Under the pieces are notes generated by a model. The model had not been told where the DNA came from. It searched no databases and worked only from the letters and a program-made list of their open reading frames with translations. From IMG/VR virus record IMGVR_UViG_3300035182_001225, positions 1 to 32,412 of that record: 32,412 bases of DNA. One strand, given 5' to 3'. How positions within the stretch are numbered: the first letter of the stretch is position 1; the number at the start of each line of letters is the position of its first letter. Origin of the DNA: a virus. Shown here in pieces: positions 21,868-30,689 of the stretch. The position numbers were made by a program, and so were the translations under genes.

Positions 21868-24800
21868 ATGAAAAAACGTTCAAAAATAGATCTTAGAAAG
21901 CAAAGTAATAACCGATACTACGATTATCACTACTATAATACTGCAGACACTACATTCATTGGCGAACGTGAAGAAATACATGGCGCAGGTGGTGGTGGTG
22001 GATCTTGTTTCCCAGCAGGCACATTTGTAAGAACTCAGACTGGTTATACATTAATTGAAAACCTGAATGTTGGTGATATTTTGTTGTCTTATGATAGATT
22101 TGGTGAAATTGACTTTTCAATGATCCTTGCTGTAAATATCCACGAATATCCTGATATTCGTGATGATCTTTTCAATTTCAATAATGGTCTTCTTATCTGC
22201 ACTGGCAATCATGCACTGTATGATATTGCTACTAATGAACATCGATTAGCTCACGATTTCAAGGTTGGTGATAAACTTACTAATATGAATGGTGAGACAC
22301 TTGAAATCACATCAATCAAACGAACATCTTGTGAAACCTATGAACCAGGTTTCAAGGTTTATAACTTTGAAGTTTCTCCATTTCATACTTACTTCGTTAG
22401 CACAACTTGTGAAGTAACCACTGGAAAAGCAGAATGGATAAAGGTTCATAATGGTGGTGGTGGTGGATCAAAGAATAGTCAAGCGCGTGCTGCACAAGAA
22501 GCTCCTAACACTCTTAGATCATCTGCAGTTGTTCGCGTTCTTGAAGTACTTTCAGAAGGTGAAATTGTTGGTGTTGTTGGTGGTGCAAAAGGGGCATTTT
22601 TGAATGCAACTCCTATACAGAACTCTGACGGAAGTTATAACTTTACTAATGTATCTTTTGATCAGCGTTATGGTCTTCCAAGTCAAACTTATATCCCTGG
22701 TTTCAGTTCAATAGAGACCGAACAAAATAAAAATGTGAATGTTACTTATGATTCACCTTCAACTCAATCAGTTATTGGTTCAGGAGTTCAAGCTGCACGT
22801 GTAACTATTATGTTGCCAGACGGTCTATGGAAACAAGACACTTCAAATGGTGATCTAAATGGATATTCTGTAAATTATGCTATTGATGTAAAACCAACTG
22901 CCTCTGGAACTTGGACAGAAGTTGTTAATCATACTCTTACTGGCAAAACTACTTCTTCTTATGAAATATCACATCGTGTAACTGCACCTGCGGCAAACTG
23001 GGATATTAGAGTACGTCGTATTTCAGCTGATGATACATTAGCATCAATGAAGTCTTCTTTCAAGTTTGCACGATGGACAGAAATACAAGAGATTGTTGAA
23101 ACTTATAATAATACTGCATATGTAGGTCTTACTGTACCGGCAGAAAGTGTTGGTAATCAAATTCCGACACGCGGATATGATGTTATTGGTCTAAAGGTTC
23201 AAATACCAAGCAACTATAACCCAACTACTCGTGTTTATACTGGGTCTTGGGATGGAACATTTACTACTGCCTGGACAGACAACACTGCTTGGATACTTTA
23301 TGACTTATTGACTAATACTCGTTATGGTGTCGCAACTTATCTAAATCAAACTATTCTTGTTGATAAATGGGAGTTCTATAATTGTTCTGTGTATAATGAT
23401 GGCTTAGTACCAGATGGAAAAGGTGGATATGAAGTACGCTATACCTTCAACTCTGTTATTCAACAGCAATCTGATGCTTGGCAACTATTACATGCTGTAG
23501 CATCAAATATGCGTGCTAATCTTGCGATGGCAGGCAATCAGATCACTCTTATTCAAGACAGACCTACTACAGCAACTAAGATCATAACAAATGCTAATGT
23601 TATAGAAGGCAGTTTTGTTTATTCTACTGTTGATGCAGCAGCCCGCGTTACTGCAGTGAATGTAACTTTCAATGATAAAAATAATTATTATCTTCCAAGA
23701 ACTATTTCAGTCGAAAATAATACTTCAGGCGCAACTCATACTGTCAATTATGGCAATGGTGAAAATATTTGGGGTTATAATGTTCAAGACCTTGTTGCAT
23801 TTGGATGTGTAACTGAAAGTTATGCTCAACGTATGGCAAGATGGGTACTTTACTCAGAAGCAAAACAAGCAGACTTAGTGACATTTAGCCTTGCATTGAA
23901 TGTAGTAGATGTTCAAGTTGGTGATGTTGTAACTCTAATGGATAATGATTATATTTCAAATGAAAACACATATTTAGCAGGTCGTGTAAGTAATGTATCT
24001 GAAACAACTGTAACTCTTTCTTGCCCTGTAACTCTTGATAGTGGCTATACCTACAAGATTGGTTTTACAAATATCGCAAATGATAACATTATTGAAAGAA
24101 CTATAACTTCTGCTGCAGGAACTGTAAGTACTGTGACAATTGATAGTGCTCTTCCTACTGGTGATTATACAAATAAAGAGTTCTTTTGTTATTCAACAGG
24201 ACATATTGTTCCAAGAAACTTTAAGATTATTGCAATAACTGAAAGTGAGCGTGGTGTTTATTCAATAAATGCGCAGTTCTATGATCCTTTAAAATGGAGC
24301 GCAATTGAACAAAATATTTCAATTGCAACTCAACCAACTTCTAATACCTTTAGCCAACCTTCAGTTGCTACACCAACAAATATCACATTCCAAACTGTTA
24401 CTTATAATGATAATGTCTATGGAAAGACGGCTGATTTACGCGTAAAATGGGAACAGACTGATCCAAATGTTCTCGACTTTAGAATACGTTGGTTACGTGA
24501 GTTGAACCCTTGGTCTGCCTATGAAACTGTTTCAACAAAAGACTTTACAATCAAAAATGTTACGGATGGCACATACAAAGTTGAAATTGTTGCAATTAGA
24601 GTAGATGGTAAAATATCTCTTCCTGCGACAGCGCAGTCAGTTATAGATGCAGCAGTAACTACAATTCTGCCTCCAACTAATCTCTTTATCACAGGAACTA
24701 CTGGAACTACATTCACTACTAAGGATCTTTCATTTTCTTGGACTGAAAATCCTGCAAATGCTAATCTTCCAAATGCAAAAACTTCACAGTATTATGTTGA

Positions 24801-26319
24801 AATTCGAAATGCTGCTGATGCAATGATAAGATCTCAGTTCATTGGAATAGATCAAACGTCTTATACATATTATTATGATGATATGGTGATAGAAAATGGA
24901 GTACAGAGAACTTTCAATGTAAGAGTCTATGCTGTTGATGCAGTGAATAGAAAAAGTACCACATATGCATCAAAAACCTTCACTAATGCAGCGCCTGCGA
25001 TGATCAGTATGACAGTCCAAAGTACTGATAATTCGTCATTCATAACCCTTGCGGATAATGGAGTAGATACTGACATTAATGGTTATGTTTTACATAGAGA
25101 TACTACTTCTAGTTTTACACCATCTTCTACTAATCTTGTTTATGATGGCCCTGATAAACTGATAACTCTAAAATCAACTCCGGCAACTACTTACTACTAT
25201 AAAGCAGCTGCATATGATTATTTTGGTAAAACAGGTCTTAACTACACATCAACATACACTGATACGACAACTTCTGTTGATAGTGGATATGTTTTCATCT
25301 ATTCAGGTTTAGACTTCACTGTTTCTGGAAATACTGTTAGTTGGGGAGCTGGTTCGGTTGATGCAAGTTATGGTGGAACTAAGACTACAACTGCAATAGC
25401 TGCAGGTAGTGCAACTTGGACTACTGGTATAATGTACATTTACTATAGTTATGGAACTGGAGTTCTTGCAACAACAACAAGTTACTCTACTGCTCTTACT
25501 ATTGGATATGATGTTGTTGCAGTTTATAAAGGTGGAAATGATTTACTTGTTTCAAATGGAAAGCCAATTATTGATGGAAATAAAATTATTTCTCAATCAA
25601 TTGGAGCTAATCAACTTACTTCAGGGTTACTAATAACAAACTCAGCACAAATCGGTAAGTTGATTAGTGGTAGTGCTCACATAACAGATGCGACAATTGA
25701 TACTTTACAGCTAAAAAATGGAGTTATTTCTGATGTTAGGTTTGCTACAAGTGCTACAATTGCTACATTAGGTAGTATTTCAGGGTCTTCAACTTCTAGC
25801 CAATTAGTAAATATTGCAGCAATTGAAATATACTCTTTGACCTTTACTACACCAAATCCAACAGGTGTAAATGGACCTTTCAATACTTTTATACAAGCTA
25901 TTTCAATTCCTACTCTTACTGATAATAGTTCAATCAGTCTTATTGGTAGTTCTACATATAGTTATACACTATCTCACAATTTACAAATAGCAATAAAGGT
26001 TGTTAGAGTTTCAGATGGAAATACAGTTTATACTGGTCAATTTATAAACCCTTCGACTGGCGCAAAATTTAATGATGGCAGTTTAGTGGTTGGCGGAAGT
26101 TCTGTAAGTGTAAATTTCAATATTGGTGCAGGTGGTTCTAACGTATTATTTGGATCAACTACACTTCAACCAAATACTCAGTATAGAGTTAGCATCTTTA
26201 GTAATGGTGGAACTATAACAAAAAATGTCAATTATATAACAGGAACCCCAAGTATAATTAATGATATTAGTCTTTCAATGAAAGGCCATGGTATTTACGT
26301 TCAAACACTTTTGAGGTAA
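21868..26319 (+). CDS. J: Tail tip attachment protein J with internal Hint domain
   Basis: The 1483-residue protein begins with a basic N terminus and GGGGGS (41-46). An intein-like Hint domain follows (47-195), then a second GGGGGS (196-201). From there the lambda J homology runs through SEGEIVGVV (about 229), ARWTEIQEIVETYNNTAYVGL, VPSNYNP-like IPSNYNPTTRVYTGSWDGTF, LLTNTRYGV, DGKGGYEVRYTFN and LIQDRP. Fibronectin-like domains occupy the middle (about 840-1150) and beta-rich receptor-facing modules the C terminus. J forms the central tip fibre that binds the host receptor. AAGGAAG precedes the start. It is larger than lambda J (1132) by the Hint domain and extra C-terminal modules. Confidence 0.95.
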   Translation: MKKRSKIDLRKQSNNRYYDYHYYNTADTTFIGEREEIHGAGGGGGSCFPAGTFVRTQTGYTLIENLNVGDILLSYDRFGEIDFSMILAVNIHEYPDIRDDLFNFNNGLLICTGNHALYDIATNEHRLAHDFKVGDKLTNMNGETLEITSIKRTSCETYEPGFKVYNFEVSPFHTYFVSTTCEVTTGKAEWIKVHNGGGGGSKNSQARAAQEAPNTLRSSAVVRVLEVLSEGEIVGVVGGAKGAFLNATPIQNSDGSYNFTNVSFDQRYGLPSQTYIPGFSSIETEQNKNVNVTYDSPSTQSVIGSGVQAARVTIMLPDGLWKQDTSNGDLNGYSVNYAIDVKPTASGTWTEVVNHTLTGKTTSSYEISHRVTAPAANWDIRVRRISADDTLASMKSSFKFARWTEIQEIVETYNNTAYVGLTVPAESVGNQIPTRGYDVIGLKVQIPSNYNPTTRVYTGSWDGTFTTAWTDNTAWILYDLLTNTRYGVATYLNQTILVDKWEFYNCSVYNDGLVPDGKGGYEVRYTFNSVIQQQSDAWQLLHAVASNMRANLAMAGNQITLIQDRPTTATKIITNANVIEGSFVYSTVDAAARVTAVNVTFNDKNNYYLPRTISVENNTSGATHTVNYGNGENIWGYNVQDLVAFGCVTESYAQRMARWVLYSEAKQADLVTFSLALNVVDVQVGDVVTLMDNDYISNENTYLAGRVSNVSETTVTLSCPVTLDSGYTYKIGFTNIANDNIIERTITSAAGTVSTVTIDSALPTGDYTNKEFFCYSTGHIVPRNFKIIAITESERGVYSINAQFYDPLKWSAIEQNISIATQPTSNTFSQPSVATPTNITFQTVTYNDNVYGKTADLRVKWEQTDPNVLDFRIRWLRELNPWSAYETVSTKDFTIKNVTDGTYKVEIVAIRVDGKISLPATAQSVIDAAVTTILPPTNLFITGTTGTTFTTKDLSFSWTENPANANLPNAKTSQYYVEIRNAADAMIRSQFIGIDQTSYTYYYDDMVIENGVQRTFNVRVYAVDAVNRKSTTYASKTFTNAAPAMISMTVQSTDNSSFITLADNGVDTDINGYVLHRDTTSSFTPSSTNLVYDGPDKLITLKSTPATTYYYKAAAYDYFGKTGLNYTSTYTDTTTSVDSGYVFIYSGLDFTVSGNTVSWGAGSVDASYGGTKTTTAIAAGSATWTTGIMYIYYSYGTGVLATTTSYSTALTIGYDVVAVYKGGNDLLVSNGKPIIDGNKIISQSIGANQLTSGLLITNSAQIGKLISGSAHITDATIDTLQLKNGVISDVRFATSATIATLGSISGSSTSSQLVNIAAIEIYSLTFTTPNPTGVNGPFNTFIQAISIPTLTDNSSISLIGSSTYSYTLSHNLQIAIKVVRVSDGNTVYTGQFINPSTGAKFNDGSLVVGGSSVSVNFNIGAGGSNVLFGSTTLQPNTQYRVSIFSNGGTITKNVNYITGTPSIINDISLSMKGHGIYVQTLLR
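22006..22452 (+). other. Intein-like Hint domain inside J, flanked by a 17-bp repeat
   Basis: Residues 47-195 (149 aa) carry Hint blocks: Cys47 in CFPAGTFVRTQTGYTLIENLNVGD (block A), TGNHALYD (112-119, block B TxxH), YNFEVSPFHTYFV (165-177, block F) and VHN (193-195, block G). The +1 residue is Gly196, not Cys/Ser/Thr. There is no homing endonuclease. GGTGGTGGTGGTGGATC occurs at 21988-22004 and again at 22453-22469, directly bordering the domain. This resembles bacterial intein-like (BIL) domains, which can cleave or splice without the usual +1 nucleophile. Confidence 0.85.
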
Positions 26320-26321
26320 AA

Positions 26322-27137
26322 ATGACAATTCAACGTTATGTAACTTATGATAACACTACCGGAGAGATTAGTAATGTTTTCACAGTAGATGATATATTTC
26401 CAAATGCAATCTCAGATCTTTATTATAACATTCCAGTCAATAACACTTTAGCATTATGTGATCATGATGATGATCCAATGATAATTTACTTTCCAAGTGG
26501 TGTAAAAACCTTTAAACCTTACTTTGTTGATTATAATAGTTGGAACCATACAGTTGGTTCAGCAGACGGGTTAAGTTCAATAACTTTCGGAACTTCATTA
26601 CCTAACCCAACATCTTGCAATATTATAACACCTAAACAGGTCAAAAACATTGCGCCTATCGATATAACCTCAGGAACTGCAACTATAACAACTACAGTGC
26701 CGGGTACATATATTGTAAAGTTTTCACAGTTTCCTTATTTTGATTATGAAGAGGCTATAACTTTTGTATCTGGAAATGTAACTTATATTAATGTTCCTAA
26801 GGTTAGCATAGTAGTTGGAATGAAAATTCCAACTATTATGAGTACTCAGTATAACTATATTTCTGTTCCAACTGCAAGTTTAGTAATTGATATGAAAACT
26901 GTAGGAGTTTTTGCATCTAACACTAAACTTGTAGTAGTTCCTAAAATGTCTAATTTAGTAATTGGAATGAAAACTCCAATCATCAATAAAACAGAAAATA
27001 ATGCAATTGATATTTTGAACTTTAGTTTCTTAATAAATAGCTCAACACCAACAATTTCTATAACCAAAAATAATTTCATTGACGTTAATTTACTTAGTTT
27101 GTCAATTGCAATGTGGGAACCAATAATTAATCCATAA
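26322..27137 (+). CDS. Tail-associated protein with VP-type repeats
   Basis: The 271-residue protein has an N-terminal globular part (1-150) and a repetitive C-terminal half (about 150-271). Its units of about 22-25 residues read YINVPKVSIVVGMKIPTI, YISVPTASLVIDMKT and LVVVPKMSNLVIGMKTPII. The pattern (NN/Y-x-hydrophobic-VP-x-x-hydrophobic) resembles the fibre repeats at 30690-1739 and may form the same kind of fold. GAGG precedes the start, overlapping J's stop. Probably a tip or fibre-associated virion component; no named family. Confidence 0.7.
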   Translation: MTIQRYVTYDNTTGEISNVFTVDDIFPNAISDLYYNIPVNNTLALCDHDDDPMIIYFPSGVKTFKPYFVDYNSWNHTVGSADGLSSITFGTSLPNPTSCNIITPKQVKNIAPIDITSGTATITTTVPGTYIVKFSQFPYFDYEEAITFVSGNVTYINVPKVSIVVGMKIPTIMSTQYNYISVPTASLVIDMKTVGVFASNTKLVVVPKMSNLVIGMKTPIINKTENNAIDILNFSFLINSSTPTISITKNNFIDVNLLSLSIAMWEPIINP

Positions 27138-27146
27138 GGGGAAAAA

Positions 27147-27593
27147 ATGACAGCTTCAATCACTCGTTATAATAGTCTTAGCAAGTACATCGCAGATGGA
27201 ACCATTGATGTCGATACTGACACTTTCAAGGTTGCTCTTGTTGCAAGTACTTATACTCCATCAGCTTCTGCTCATACTGTTTATGCAGACATAACAAATG
27301 AGTTAAGTACTGCAAATGGTTATACAAATGGTGGAGCCACTCTATCATCTGTAACATTTACAAGATCTGGTGCTACTTCTACATTTGATGCAGCAGATAC
27401 TGTCTGGACTGCTTCAGGTGGTTCAATAGTTGCACGTTATGCTGTAATTTATAAATTAGGTACAGCAAACTCAATTGTAAACCCACTAGTTGCTTATATT
27501 TTACTTGATAATACTCCAGCTGATGTAACTACAACCGCAGGCAATACGCTAACAATTCAGTGGAATGCAGCCGGCATCTTCGACATTAGCTAA
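27147..27593 (+). CDS. Tail-associated beta protein, paralogue A
   Basis: This 148-residue protein is about three quarters identical to the one at 28856. Shared stretches include YIADGTIDxDTDTFKVALV, NELSTANGYT and WTASGGSIVARYA. It is beta-rich with a repeated Ala/Thr pattern and belongs to a phage structural family common near tail-fibre genes. It has AGGGG upstream and a TAATG overlap with the next gene. Likely role: decoration or adaptor at the tail tip. Confidence 0.75.
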   Translation: MTASITRYNSLSKYIADGTIDVDTDTFKVALVASTYTPSASAHTVYADITNELSTANGYTNGGATLSSVTFTRSGATSTFDAADTVWTASGGSIVARYAVIYKLGTANSIVNPLVAYILLDNTPADVTTTAGNTLTIQWNAAGIFDIS

Positions 27594-28426
27594 TGACAAT
27601 TATTAATCTTACTAATGTTGCGCCACCGTCTCTTTCAGGACTTGCTGTTTATGCAACGTTAGGTGGCGCAAATCTCGAATGGGTTATTCCAGAATTAGAT
27701 AGAGATGTTTGGTCTACTGAAATTTGGTTTGCTACTACAAATGATAGATCATTAGCTACTTTAGTAACAGAAGTAAAAAGTGCTAATACATATTTTTGGC
27801 AGGATACAACTGGTAGTACTGGATATTTTTGGATTAGATCAAAAAATTTATTTGGTTATACAAATGGAGATTGGGAGCCAACTGGTTTAACAAGTGGTGT
27901 TGCTTTAATTGTTCCTGGTATAAGTGGAGCAGATATTACTCCAACAGCAACTGTTTCCAGTGCATCTTTTAGCACATCATCATCATTTTTTAATATAACC
28001 ATTTCAAATTGGAATACCTGGTATGAAAAAGGAAACATTCAGTTTACTGTGCCTTCTTCTGGTCATGGTATAGTAACTGGTTATATTATGATGTGTGTTT
28101 CAAACAGCGCAATTACTTCTGGCGGAACTGAACAAATTAACTGTTTAATAAGATTTAGATTATATGATGTAACTGGCGGTACAGATGTTCCTGGCGAAAC
28201 GTCTTATGAGTATTTGTTATCAGCATTTGGTAATACTATTTTTGGTCAAACAAATATTGTAACACATAATATTAAATATACGTTTGGTGCCTTGGGTGTA
28301 TTGATACCAGGTCACACCTATAAAATATATGCGGAGATATCAAAAAATCGTACAGGGTCAGGTGCTACAATGACAACTAGTGTTGATAGTTATAGTTATG
28401 CAATTGATGGAAATAACATTTCATAA
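27593..28426 (+). CDS. Fibronectin-like tail protein
   Basis: The 277-residue protein begins with a fibronectin-III-like segment (PPSLSGLAVYATLGGANLEWVIPELDRDVWSTEIWFA...YFWIRSKNLFGYT) resembling those of J. A second beta-sandwich region (about 115-277) resembles J's C-terminal modules. It looks like a detached J tail module. It lies between the two paralogous small proteins. Likely tip-associated and exposed. Confidence 0.68.
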   Translation: MTIINLTNVAPPSLSGLAVYATLGGANLEWVIPELDRDVWSTEIWFATTNDRSLATLVTEVKSANTYFWQDTTGSTGYFWIRSKNLFGYTNGDWEPTGLTSGVALIVPGISGADITPTATVSSASFSTSSSFFNITISNWNTWYEKGNIQFTVPSSGHGIVTGYIMMCVSNSAITSGGTEQINCLIRFRLYDVTGGTDVPGETSYEYLLSAFGNTIFGQTNIVTHNIKYTFGALGVLIPGHTYKIYAEISKNRTGSGATMTTSVDSYSYAIDGNNIS

Positions 28427-28437
28427 TAAGGATTAAA

Positions 28438-28815
28438 ATGACAACTTTAGCAAAGATACAAGACACTGACATTGAAGTAATTAAAGGCGAAACTTTTGTT
28501 GCTACTTTCAGTTGTGTTGATGGCTCTGGAACTGGCTGGGATTTTACTGGTTATACTGCCATAGGGCAAGTTAGAAACAAGTGGAATGATACAGGTACTC
28601 CAATCATAACTTTTTCAACAGCAAATGGCAAGATAACCTTTGTTGGTTCAAATATGATTATTACTTTACCTCCAACAGACACTACATCAATTTCAATGAC
28701 ACCTGGTTTAGAAAGTAAAGATTTTGTTTATGATGTTGAATTAACTTCACCAGCCGGTGTTATAAAAAAGCCACTTCGTGGCGCATTCATTGTTTATGCT
28801 GAATCTACAATTTAA
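28438..28815 (+). CDS. Baseplate/tail adaptor-like protein (BppU N-terminal-type)
   Basis: The 125-residue protein has a beta pattern (IEVIKGETFVATFSC...GWDFTGYTAIGQVRNKW...FVYDVELTSPAGVIKKPLRGAFIVY) like the Ig-like N-terminal domain of BppU/DUF2479-type proteins that dock receptor-binding proteins. AAGGA precedes the ATG. A TATAAATA element lies just after its stop. Assigned from fold-like pattern and position. Confidence 0.6.
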   Translation: MTTLAKIQDTDIEVIKGETFVATFSCVDGSGTGWDFTGYTAIGQVRNKWNDTGTPIITFSTANGKITFVGSNMIITLPPTDTTSISMTPGLESKDFVYDVELTSPAGVIKKPLRGAFIVYAESTI

Positions 28816-28817
28816 AG

Positions 28818-28825
28818 TATAAATA
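28818..28825 (+). promoter_or_regulatory. TATAAATA element before paralogue B
   Basis: TATAAATA lies in the 40-base gap before the gene at 28856. No -35 is visible. It equals the T4 late promoter -10 and matches elements at 3709, 4666, 6622 and 11390. Alternatively it is an AT-rich chance match. Confidence 0.35.
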
Positions 28826-28855
28826 GTAAAAATTATCATTTAAAGGAAAAATAAA

Positions 28856-29305
28856 ATGGCAGCTTCAATTACACTTTACAGCTCAATGAAAAAGTACATT
28901 GCTGATGGAACTATCGACTTAGATACCGATACTTTCAAAGTAGCATTGGTTTCAAGTGCGTATACCCCTAATGCTTCAACTCACACTGTTTATGCGGATT
29001 TAACTAATGAACTTTCAACAGCAAATGGCTATACTTTAGGTGGTGCTTCTTTAGGTTCAGTTACTTGGACTAGATCAGGTGGTACTGTAACTTTTGATGC
29101 AGCAGATACTATTTGGACAGCTTCAGGTGGTTCTATTGTTGCAAGATACGCGATTATCTACAAAGATACCACAACTGCAAATGGCATTGTAAAACCATTG
29201 ATTGCTTATGTCTTGATGGACACTACTCCAGCTGATGTAACTACAACTTCTGGTAATACACTTACTCTTCAATGGAATGGTTCTGGTATCTTTACTTTAT
29301 CATAA
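28856..29305 (+). CDS. Tail-associated beta protein, paralogue B
   Basis: The 149-residue protein is a paralogue of the one at 27147. It differs mostly by conservative changes (V/L, I/V) and by the segment DTTTANGIVKPL in place of LGTANSIVNPL. It has AAAGGAA upstream and possibly its own promoter (28818). Duplication with divergence suggests that two slightly different copies are needed at different tail positions, or that host contact is under selection. Confidence 0.75.
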   Translation: MAASITLYSSMKKYIADGTIDLDTDTFKVALVSSAYTPNASTHTVYADLTNELSTANGYTLGGASLGSVTWTRSGGTVTFDAADTIWTASGGSIVARYAIIYKDTTTANGIVKPLIAYVLMDTTPADVTTTSGNTLTLQWNGSGIFTLS

Positions 29306-29311
29306 AACTTT

Positions 29312-29548
29312 ATGTCAGTCGCACACATTAGTAAGATTGTTCTTGATACTATTGCTTTGGAAGCCACTATCTCTGTTACAAGAGATAGTGGCGAGCCAAC
29401 TGATTATGTAATGGACACCAATGATTGTTTGAACTACTGGTTTCAAACACCACCAGACCCAACCGCTTATCGCGGTATTGCCCTTCTTTTATTAGATTGG
29501 CTTGTACAAAAAGGACATATAAGTTATGACGAAATCGGTGATATCTAA
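29312..29548 (+). CDS. Small hypothetical tail-region protein
   Basis: The 78-residue protein (MSVAHISKIVLDTIALEATISVTRDSGEP...) has a beta-rich first half and a helical second half (GIALLLLDWLVQKGHISYDEI). No strong ribosome site precedes it. It overlaps the next gene by 23 bases, so both are likely co-translated. No family is recognised. Confidence 0.55.
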   Translation: MSVAHISKIVLDTIALEATISVTRDSGEPTDYVMDTNDCLNYWFQTPPDPTAYRGIALLLLDWLVQKGHISYDEIGDI

Positions 29549-30674
29549 AATAGATGGAGTTCAAGGCTCTACTCATTCAGGACAACTTGAAAAATGGTTG
29601 GGAACTGAAAATGTACAAAATATCTCAGATCGTATGCGTAACTGGTACGGTCCTCCTATTGCTTTACAAGGTGTCCCTGGAAAAGTATTTGTTACTTCTG
29701 ACGGCGATTTTATTGGCGAAATACGTGCTGGTTATGAAATGTCAGCAAAAGATAGATTTGAAGATGTAATACGTAGAATTCAACGAGGTTTACGTCGTGC
29801 ATCAAGAAGTACTCAATTAAATGCTGGCTTTGCTTCTTTGTCAGAGCTTATTGCTGCACTTTCTACTAATCAGTCATATAACTTCAACTTTCAAAAAGTT
29901 GGAGCAACTGGTACTGTTGGTGTTACAAATAGCCTATGGGGTGTTGGTAATATGCCTATTGCAGGCGCTAATGCAGCGAATGCACCAAGTGGGGAAAGTC
30001 CAACTAGCGTTACACCAGGTGCATTTTTATTTACAAACCCAATAAATGGTGACACACAACATTTTATTGGTGCAAATATATCTGCTTCTGTTGGTGGTAA
30101 TACTTTATTGTTGTATGATCGTTTATTCCAAGTCAATAAAACAATGAACTCAACAACTGCTGAAATTGTTACTGGTGTTCCAACAAGATATCAATCAACT
30201 ATCACTACTGATGCAGACTATATTGGTGGTAACTTTTTATTTGTTGAAGTTGGTGGTACTGCGTTAGCTGCTACAGCTCATAACTGGACAACTTGCACAT
30301 ATAATGACCAAACAAACACAGCAAGTACTTTACCTTCTTTAGTTGGTAATTCAAGTGCAATTGTTAGACGTTTAGATCATCCAGCACAACAATGGTTTGC
30401 TCCATTAGAAAGTGGAGATGTTGGTATAAAGGCATTAACACAAATGCAATGCAATGCTGCAGTTGCTACTGGTGTTGTCAATTTTGTAATAGGTCATCCT
30501 ATCGCTTGGATACCTTGCCCAATTGCTAACTATGTAACCCAGATGGACGGTGTTAATACAGCAATGAACCTTGTTCGTATATTTAATGATGCTGCATTAT
30601 CATTTTTAGAAATAACTAAATCTGCTACAACTGCAACGACATACACGGGTACTTTTACCACGGCAATTGGCTAA
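29526..30674 (+). CDS. Conserved phage structural protein next to the fibre
   Basis: The 382-residue protein belongs to a family I recognise from many phages but that has no settled name: FQKVGATGTVGVTNSLWGVGNMPIAGANAANAPSGESPT, ISASVGGNTLLLYDRLFQVNKTMNSTTAEIVTGVPTRYQS, FLFVEVGGTALAATAHNWTTCTY and GHPIAWIPCPIAN. An N-terminal helical region (1-110) is followed by beta-rich structure. It lies between the tail adaptors and the fibre, suggesting a virion tip or fibre-base component. Capsid decoration is an alternative. Confidence 0.72.
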   Translation: MTKSVISKIDGVQGSTHSGQLEKWLGTENVQNISDRMRNWYGPPIALQGVPGKVFVTSDGDFIGEIRAGYEMSAKDRFEDVIRRIQRGLRRASRSTQLNAGFASLSELIAALSTNQSYNFNFQKVGATGTVGVTNSLWGVGNMPIAGANAANAPSGESPTSVTPGAFLFTNPINGDTQHFIGANISASVGGNTLLLYDRLFQVNKTMNSTTAEIVTGVPTRYQSTITTDADYIGGNFLFVEVGGTALAATAHNWTTCTYNDQTNTASTLPSLVGNSSAIVRRLDHPAQQWFAPLESGDVGIKALTQMQCNAAVATGVVNFVIGHPIAWIPCPIANYVTQMDGVNTAMNLVRIFNDAALSFLEITKSATTATTYTGTFTTAIG

Positions 30675-30689
30675 CGGGGATAGCCTCGG

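Noticed and set aside
21868-22470. Standard splicing intein in J
   Set aside because: The residue after the terminal Asn is Gly, not Cys, Ser or Thr, so standard splicing is unlikely. A BIL-type Hint domain fits better.
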